Shown here piece after piece: positions 57,472-64,000 of a stretch of 64,000 bases of DNA. The DNA is from Perilla frutescens (taxonomy: Eukaryota; Streptophyta; Magnoliopsida; Lamiales; Lamiaceae), in contig BRKX01000009.1 of NCBI GenBank assembly GCA_026008535.1, positions 32,988,501 through 33,052,500 of the forward strand, in the 5' to 3' direction. The number at the start of each line of letters is the position of its first letter. Within the stretch, counting starts at the first letter, position 1. Below the pieces are notes generated by a model. The model searched no databases, was not told the DNA's origin, and worked only from the letters and a program-made list of their open reading frames with translations. The position numbers were made by a program, and so were the translations under genes.

Positions 57472-58387
57472 ATGGCACTCTCCAATCTGTCCTCAATCCT
57501 CAAAGAAAATAAACTTGTCGGTGAAAACTATAATGATTGGATTCGTAACCTTAACTTGGTACTTGTCGCTGAGGGACACAAGTTTGTACTTGAAGAGGTT
57601 TGTCCTCAGATGCCAGATGAGGGTTCTGACGAAGCCGAAAAGGTTGTATATGATAAGTGGGTTAGGTTTAATGAGATAGCGCGCTGTTACATCTTGGCAT
57701 ATATGTCAAGTGTGTTGCAACATCAGCATGAGCCTATGAAAACCGCTTATGATATCATGTACAACCTTAGGCAGCTATTCAGTCATCAGAACTGTTCGGC
57801 ACGCCATTGGCAATGAAGAAACTAATGGATGCGAGAATGTCTGACTCCACACCTATTAGGGATCACGTTCTCACAATGATGGGGTATTTATCTGAGATCG
57901 AGACCTTGGGTGGAGAGCTAGATGGCGATTCTCAAATCGACATTGTTCTTCATAGCTTGTCCTCGAAGTTTGAGCAGTTTAGGCTGAATTTTAACATGAT
58001 TAAAAGGGATGTCAGCCTGACTGAACTGCTCATAGACCTTCAGGCGGCTGAATTGCTCCAAAAGAGCAGTCTTGAGGCCTACATAGCTGAAAAAGGAGTG
58101 TCTTCTTCTGGTGGAAAAAGGAAGAAGAGAAACGCACCTAAGAAGGTTGTAGATGAGGCGCCTAAGGCAAAGAAGCCAAAGGATAAGATTCCTCCCGATG
58201 AATTCAAGTCGAAGACTAAGTACTTTAAGTGCGGCCAACTAGGTCACTGGAAGGTGACGTGTCCTAACAAGAAGAAGAAGAGAGATACATCTCACACTCT
58301 GGTTGTAGAAACATGTTTAGCAACTTGTTCTACCCAGTCATGGGTAGTAGATACTGAAGCTACTAATCATGTTTGCATGTCTTTATA
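57472..58387 (+). pseudogene. Angela-like copia Gag
   Basis: ATG 57472 gives MALSNLSSILKENKLVGENY, then ARCYILAYMSSVLQHQHEPM. A frameshift near 57795 (after QNCSARH) moves to the frame of AMKKLMDARMSDSTPIRDHV, MMGYLSEIETLGGELDGDSQ and LTELLIDLQAAELLQKSSLE. A Lys-rich linker and zinc knuckle (FKCGQLGHWKVTCP, lacking the first Cys because YFKC replaces the usual CxxC pattern) follow. The frame runs into protease before a TAG at 58386. Confidence 0.85.
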
Positions 58388-61300
58388 GGGGTTCCTGGTA
58401 AAAAGACAGCTGAGTGAGAATGAGATCACCGTCTACATAGGCAATGCTACAAGAGTGGCGGCTATTGCAGTGGAAGACGTTGTTTTACCTTTCAGTAGGG
58501 ATAGAACTTTGGTTTTGAAAGATTGTCTTTATGTGCCTGGTTTAGGCGAAACTTAATTTCAGTTTCTAAATTGATTATGGATGGATATTCTGTTTCTTTT
58601 GATAACAAAGTATTTATCTTTAGTGGTAAACATTTTATCTGTTCTAGCACATTGGATGGACACTTATACTTTCTTAAACCAATTGAAAACACTACGCAAA
58701 GACAACTATTGAATACATCGATCATAAACCCTAACAAGAGAAAAGAACCTTCAGAATTGAATCAAACCTATCTTTGGCATCTAAGGCTAGGTCATATTAA
58801 CCTTAAGAGGATACAAAGGTTTGTAAATGATGGACCATTGTCTTCTTTGGTACTGGAATCATTTCCTTTATGTGAATCCTGTTTGGAAGGTAAAATGACC
58901 AAGCGTCCTTTCTAGTCAAAAGGAAATAGATCCAAAGGGATATTAGATTTGATTCACTCTGACCTGTGCGGCCCTATGTCAGTTCAAGCTCGAGGAGGGT
59001 TTGAGTATTTCATCACTCTCTTTGATGATTACTCTAGATACGGTTATATCTATCTGTTACGTCGCAAGTCTGAATGCTTTGAGAAATTCAAAGTGTTTAA
59101 GGCAGAAGCGGAGAAATGAACAGGCAGAAGTATCAAGTCACTATGTTTTGATCGTGGTGGCGAGTACCTCTCGAGTGAATTTAGGGATTACATGGCAGAG
59201 AATGGGATTACCTCTCAGTTGACTGCGCCGGGAACACCACAACAAAATGGTGTGACGGAAAGAAGGAATCGTACACTGTTATAGATGGTTAGATCGATGA
59301 TGAGTTATTCTGAGTTGCCCATTTCGTTCTGGGGATATGCCCTGGAAACAGCAGCCTATATTCTTAACTTAGTTCCGTCAAAATCAGTTCCTTCTACGCC
59401 TACAGAATTATGGACTAGACGAAAGCCCAGTTTGAACCATATTCGGATTTGGGGTAGCCCTGCACATGTGTTGGATAAAGAAGCTGATAAGCTGGCTCCT
59501 CGTACTGATGTAAGGCTATTCGTTGGATATCCTAGAGGAATGAAAGGTGGTTTATTTTATAGTCCTAAGGATCAGAAGATCATTGTTAGCACCAATGCTC
59601 GATTCTTAGAGGAAGACTGTGTGATAAACCACAAACCAAGGAGTCAAATCATCCTTGAGGAGTTAAGGGGAGGATCGAATCCTACACTAGTTGTACAAGA
59701 AGAGGAACCACCAAACACTGCACAACGTGTCATGGAAGTACAGGAACTGCCTCATCGCAGTGGGAGGGTTGTACACCAACCTGATAGATTCATTGGTCTG
59801 GGAGAGGCTTCAGATTTCCCAGAGGGACTAAATGAATTGGATCCCAGGACCTATGCCGAGGCAATTCGAGATAAAGATGCAGATTCTTGGAAAACTGCAA
59901 TGGAATCTGAGATTGGATCTATGGATCACAATCAAGTCTGGGAGCTCGTAGAACCACAAGATGGGATTAAACCCATTGGGTGTAAGTGGATCTACAAGCG
60001 CAAGAGAGGAGCTGACGGGAAGGTTGAAACCTTCAAAGCTAGATTGGTGGCGAAAGGGTACACTCAGAAAGAAGGGATCGATTATGAGGAAACCTTTTCA
60101 CCGGTAGTCATGCTTAAGTCAATCCGTATTCTCTTGTCAATTGCTGCTCATTTAGATTATGAGATCTGGCAGATGGATGTCAAGACAGCTTTCCTAAATG
60201 GAAGTCTTGAAGAAAACATTCACATGAGACAACCAGAGGGATTTATTGCTAAAGGCCAAGAGCACTTGGTGTGCAAGCTTAAGAGATCCATTTATGGACT
60301 TAAGCAGGCATCGAGATGTTGGAATATCCGATTTGACGAGGTTATCCAGTCATATCAATTCATGCAAAGTCCGGATGAGAGCTGTGTGTACAAAAAATGT
60401 GATAGAAACGTGGTGTCATTCCTCGTACTTTATGTTGATTACATCTTGCTTATTGGAAATAGTAAGAAGGAGTTATCTAACATTAGGGTATGGTTGTCTA
60501 AGCAGTTCGATATGAAGGATCTGGGTGAAGCCGGACATGTCCTTGGCATCAAGATCATTCGAGATCGCTAGAAAAGGATGTTATGTCTGTCCCAGGCGAC
60601 TTATATCGATATAGTGCTAGCTAGGTTTAGCATGCAAGATTCCAAGAAAGGTTTTATACCTTACAGGCATGGAATTCATCTATCCAAGGAAATGTGTCCC
60701 CAAACACAGTCTGAGATACAGGAAATGAAGAAAGTACCATATGCTTCGGTTGTGGGAAGTTTGATGTATGCTATGTTATGCACTAGGCCTGATATATGCT
60801 ATGCCGTTGGCATGGTAAGCAGATATCAGTCTAACCCTGGACAAGGTCACTGGACTGCGGTCAAAAACATTCTCAAGTACCTTCAAAGGACTCGAGACTA
60901 TATGTTGGTTTTCCGCTCTGATAGTCTAGTACCTTTGGGTTATACGGACTCAGATTTTCAAACTGACAAAGATCAAAGTAAGTCTACCTCGGGCTATGTG
61001 TTTACATTAGGAGGTGGAGCCATTACATGGAGGAGCATTAAGCAGAAATGCATTGCGGATTCCACCATGGAAGCTGAATATGTAGCTGCCTCTGAGGCTG
61101 CAAAAGAGGCTGTCTGGCTCTGCGGGTTCCTATTGGGCTTGGGCGTGGTTCCTGGTTTGCCTAAGACTATCACAATATACTTTGATAATTCTGGTGCAGT
61201 GGCAAACTCGAAGGAACCCAGAGCTCACAATGCAAGTAAGCACATAGAGAGAAAGTACCATCTTATATGAGAAATCATTAAGAGATGAGACATGGCGGTG

Positions 61301-61420
61301 GTCAAGATTGCATTGGAGGACAACCTGGCTGATCCATTCACGAAGAGCCTGCCGGCTAAGACCTTTGATGGTCACGTGGAGAAAATGGGAGTGAAATGCA
61401 GACCTAGGGGCGCAGTTTGA
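58310..61420 (+). pseudogene. Angela-like copia Pol
   Basis: Protease active site reads WVVDTEATNHVC, with Glu where the conserved Gly of D-S/T-G should be. A frameshift near 58550 precedes ISVSKLIMDGYSVSFDNKVF. GAG-pre-integrase WHLRLGHINLKRIQRFV, CESCLEGKMTKRPF. Integrase: HSDLCGPMSVQARGGFEYFI, FDRGGEYLSSEF, APGTPQQNGVTERRNRTL. RT: CKWIYKRKRGADGKVETFKA, WQMDVKTAFLNGSLEENIHM, then LYVDYILLIGN, where the second catalytic Asp of YVDD is Tyr. RNase H: YTDSDFQTDKDQSKSTSGYV, KCIADSTMEAEYVAASEAAK. Stops at about 58386, 58914, 59117, 59282, 60569, 61268 and 61285. It ends TGA 61418-61420. Confidence 0.87.
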
Positions 61421-61485
61421 GTCGATAGTTTTGATTGGAGAGTTAGCCTGTTAGTTTTTATGCTTGAAAGACATGGTTCAAGTAT

Positions 61486-61496
61486 AAGTGGGAGAT
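61486..61496 (+). other. Polypurine tract of Angela-like element
   Basis: AAGTGGGAGAT directly precedes the 3' LTR start TGTTGG. Confidence 0.85.
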
Positions 61497-62769
61497 TGTT
61501 GGTTTTGTATACTAGAAGACTTGTCTTTGTATACTTTTCTGATGATATGATGATATGAAATGAAAGTTATTGCAGTCACTGTTTGCATTTAGATTATGTT
61601 CTATATTGTTCTATGCAATGTTCCATATACTTACATTGTAGATGATATGGTGTGGGGAGTCACACGGTAAGATCATATCATTAAAACCTTGTATTATATT
61701 AAAGAGCTCACGGCTTAGATGGTCCTGAACACACCATCGGTACACCGTAGAATAATATGATAAGTTAGTTTATCTTGACTAACTGATTATTCTAGTACAC
61801 TCATTATGTATTGAGGAGGATTACGATAGGATACTATTCTCTGTCTCTGACCCAGTTACTGAGAGAATAAAGATCCACAGAGTTCGGGTTCTGAACTCAT
61901 GTGATATTGGCGAGCATATGTGTGCGTTGTTTATTACTTTGATTTATCAATGAGTAAGATCTTTTCATAGATTGAGTTCGATATCTTGGGTAATAACAAT
62001 GAATACATGATGTCTCGAGCATTGTGCATGAGCACCGTATCCTGGTGCGCCAGGTTGATGATGTTCTCTTGAGGAAACGCAAGTTCATGTTGAAACCCTG
62101 CAGGTGGAATTTATTCCTTACATGGTAAAGCTTGTGTGGTACTACTCAAGAATTTAGATGTTAATTAATTATAGCTGTCAGAGGCTGACATAATTAATTA
62201 ATGAACATTATACCTTAAACACGGGGAATGGCTGGACTAAAGGAGAAAGCATATTCGCAAATATGTATTAAATTGGTAGGTCAGTTTTACTTCTTTAGTG
62301 GAATAAAAGTAAAACTTAATTTATTTAATTATATCCTAAGTTTATTGGATATTAGATATTAAATAAATTAGTGGGCCAATTTAATATTCTTCTAGATCCC
62401 TGTTGTAGCCCAATATGACTGAAAGTGGACTGGATATAGAACTTGAGATAGAGGCCCAGCCCAGTAGGGCTGGAACATGAAATTTCGCCCCTCCCTATAT
62501 ATAAGGGAAGGGGGGCACGAAATTTTAATGATAATAATCATAAGAAAGCAGCCCCTCTTTGTCTCTCAAACTTATCCACAAATTTCACAATTCTATCTAG
62601 TAGATTTCAGCCCACTCTGAATCTAGATACGGTCCGAGAATACAACAGAAGATCTTGGAGTGGAATTGTGCAGTGGCCGTGTGTGACATAAGTGGTGACA
62701 TTATCATTGTTCATTCAACAGCAAAATTAGATCTATAATCTTGTCCACAGACCGTCTGTCGATTTGTAA
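61497..62769 (+). repeat. 3' LTR of Angela-like element, right end missing (1273 bp)
   Basis: Starts TGTTGGTTTTG and follows the 5' LTR as far as gtctgtcgatttgtaa (62754-62769), equivalent to 54830. The last 171 bp (54831-55001 in the 5' LTR) are absent. TATA box at 62496-62504. Carries 60 bp absent from the 5' LTR. Confidence 0.9.
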
Positions 62770-62889
62770 TTAGGGCAGATTTATAACTTGGGCAGGAATT
62801 TATTCTTGATCGGTCGTTTGACTTGGTCAGAAGAAATCCTTATTATTTTTTTGTTTCTTTTCTATTTCAATATATCACGGTTTAGTTAC
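62770..62889. repeat. 120 bp flank, right copy
   Basis: Matches 53497-53616 base for base in length, with about five substitutions, and is followed by atcatctaatcctgcg, presumably the original continuation of the locus. Confidence 0.9.
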
Positions 62890-64000
62890 ATCATCTAATC
62901 CTGCGAATGTGAGATCCTACACAAAAGAAATTTATAAGTAAGCAACTTTATGTGCTTTTCTCACTTTGTGCAATTTTTTATTATTTAATGATGTTTTTTC
63001 CCCTCATGGTCCAATAATGTTTATGTATGTGGTGTTTAGAAGATTGTGATGTGTTTTTGGGATTTAGCTGATAATAATTATTTACCATTCGAAGGAATTT
63101 TGACGATACACAATGTCTGTACTTTCTATAATTTATGTTGACAGTGTTCATTTTCTATTTTTTTTATTTTTTATTTATTGAACACATGTATCAACATCGA
63201 ATGAATTGAAACTTCATCAATTTGAATGCAAAATAGACACTGTTGGACCTGGATCATGGAGAAGAATTGCCTCTTGCAGCCATCTCAAATATGCATACAC
63301 CAGCATGGTTGGCATCTCACTTGGAAGAACCAGACCCAAAGGATTTCATGTTATTCATCTTTTCAACATTTTCTTATCTCAATCACGTGTTTGATTGTGA
63401 GATTGTGTTATAAATGATGCAGTCCACTATTCTATCTGAAAAATGATAATCCGTGCTCACAAGTGTATAATTAATACTGCTATCAGTTGTTCTATGACAT
63501 GTGTCGGAGAGATATAAGAAAATAAATTAAAAGACAGTAAAATACGTATGAGATTGGTAACCCAGTTCGGTTAATCAACCTACTCTGGGAGGATTCCTCC
63601 CAATCGACTGTTACTCTTTCATGAAGTGTATTTGGGATCTTACACATACAAGACTCCCTCCTTATGTCGCCCGTTCTTCTCCATGAACTCTTTTGCTAGG
63701 CGAAAGCTGTAAGATCCCCTTACAACCATGACACTAGACTCCTTTTAGCTACCCATGACTTCAACTTACAATCTCTCCTGAGATTGCGTACAAAATAGAT
63801 GAAAAATCCCCTCATGTGTTTCACTCGAAAACACTCAAAAGTAGTCTATCACGTTGAACTGTTTTAAGGAACAACTACTAGTAAATAATTGGGACATAAA
63901 CCACAATGACTCTCAAATAATATGTAAGAGAATATAAAAAAAAATACACCGATTACATGAAGAATTGGTCTTCATATAGACTTCACTTCAAGATTGACGT
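62890..64000. other. Intergenic or intronic DNA with one coding-like stretch
   Basis: 62890-63236 is AT-rich. 63237-63413 is open in a frame reading LLDLDHGEELPLAAISNMHT, then PAWLASHLEEPDPKDFMLFI, ending TAA. It follows an AG that could be an acceptor, looks protein-like, but I do not recognise the family. A second frame there is also open, so the call is weak. From about 63530 the sequence (aacccagttcggttaatcaa) resembles dispersed plant repeats, perhaps the edge of another element that leaves the window. Confidence 0.3.

Larger units (their letters stand above)
53617..62769 (+). mobile_element. Angela-like Ty1/copia element, decayed, with truncated 3' LTR
   Basis: 5' LTR 53617-55001, primer site 55003, a 2.46 kb leader, gag, copia-order pol and 3' LTR 61497-62769. 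The long leader and gag type (MALSNLSSILKENKLVGENY) suggest the Angela/BARE-like group. The clade name is tentative. The 3' LTR lacks its last 171 bp and is joined to a second copy of the 120 bp left flank. Coding damage includes loss of key protease and RT residues. Confidence 0.88.

Noticed and set aside
63206..63417. Frames starting MKLHQFECKID and MQNRHCWTW
   Set aside because: Overlapping alternatives. The third frame (63237-63413) looks more protein-like, and none could be assigned.

Overview
This is plant nuclear DNA, most likely from a eudicot. It has long LTR retrotransposons with plant-type tRNA-iMet and tRNA-Asp primer sites, a PPR-gene remnant, and AT-rich intergenic DNA with microsatellites. 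I see no bacterial genes, rRNA, convincing tRNA gene or CRISPR array. I also see no intact ordinary host gene. The only long undamaged reading frame is the Gag-Pol polyprotein of a young Ty3/gypsy element at 3228-7673.

Layout. (1) 1-469 is part of a CRM-like (centromeric chromovirus) LTR. (2) 470-10002 is a complete, very young Tekay/Del-type chromovirus with near-identical 2.3 kb LTRs. (3) 10003 to about 12107 is the truncated 3' half of a CRM-like element (integrase plus 3' LTR), abutting a PPR C-terminal remnant that ends at 12340. (4) 12341-13995 is AT-rich and ends in a 30-31 bp tandem array. (5) 13996-36946 is an older, broken Tekay-type element with 3.3 kb LTRs, inserted into that array. 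It carries a complete Athila-type element on the minus strand (19731-30063), inserted in its gag-pol, and a decayed extra reading frame upstream of gag. (6) 36947-38068 holds the rest of the array, AT-rich DNA and a MITE-like inverted repeat. (7) 38069-49178 is a solo Ty3/gypsy LTR (Tat/Athila-like) split by a 9.6 kb SIRE-type Ty1/copia element (39018-48655) with a degenerate env-like third frame. (8) 49179-53496 is AT-rich with a short tandem array and a few coding-like scraps. (9) 53617-62769 is a decayed Angela-like Ty1/copia element with a long leader, a truncated 3' LTR and an unusual 120 bp flanking duplication. (10) 62890-64000 is intergenic or intronic DNA with one short coding-like stretch.

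The window is therefore a nested retrotransposon cluster. Insertion order can be read from nesting: solo LTR before SIRE, 31-bp array before old Tekay before Athila, PPR gene before CRM-like LTR before young Tekay. Many visible disablements are C-to-T or G-to-A changes (TGG to TAG/TGA, CpG losses), as expected for methylated plant repeats.

The most unusual signals are structural rather than genic: a run of cUUCGg tetraloop hairpins in the young Tekay LTR; a hairpin repeat array in the copia leader; a short core shared by two otherwise dissimilar Tekay LTRs; the missing target duplication around the young element; and the 120 bp duplication paired with a truncated LTR. I found no convincing new multi-gene system. 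Divergence and count figures are by eye.
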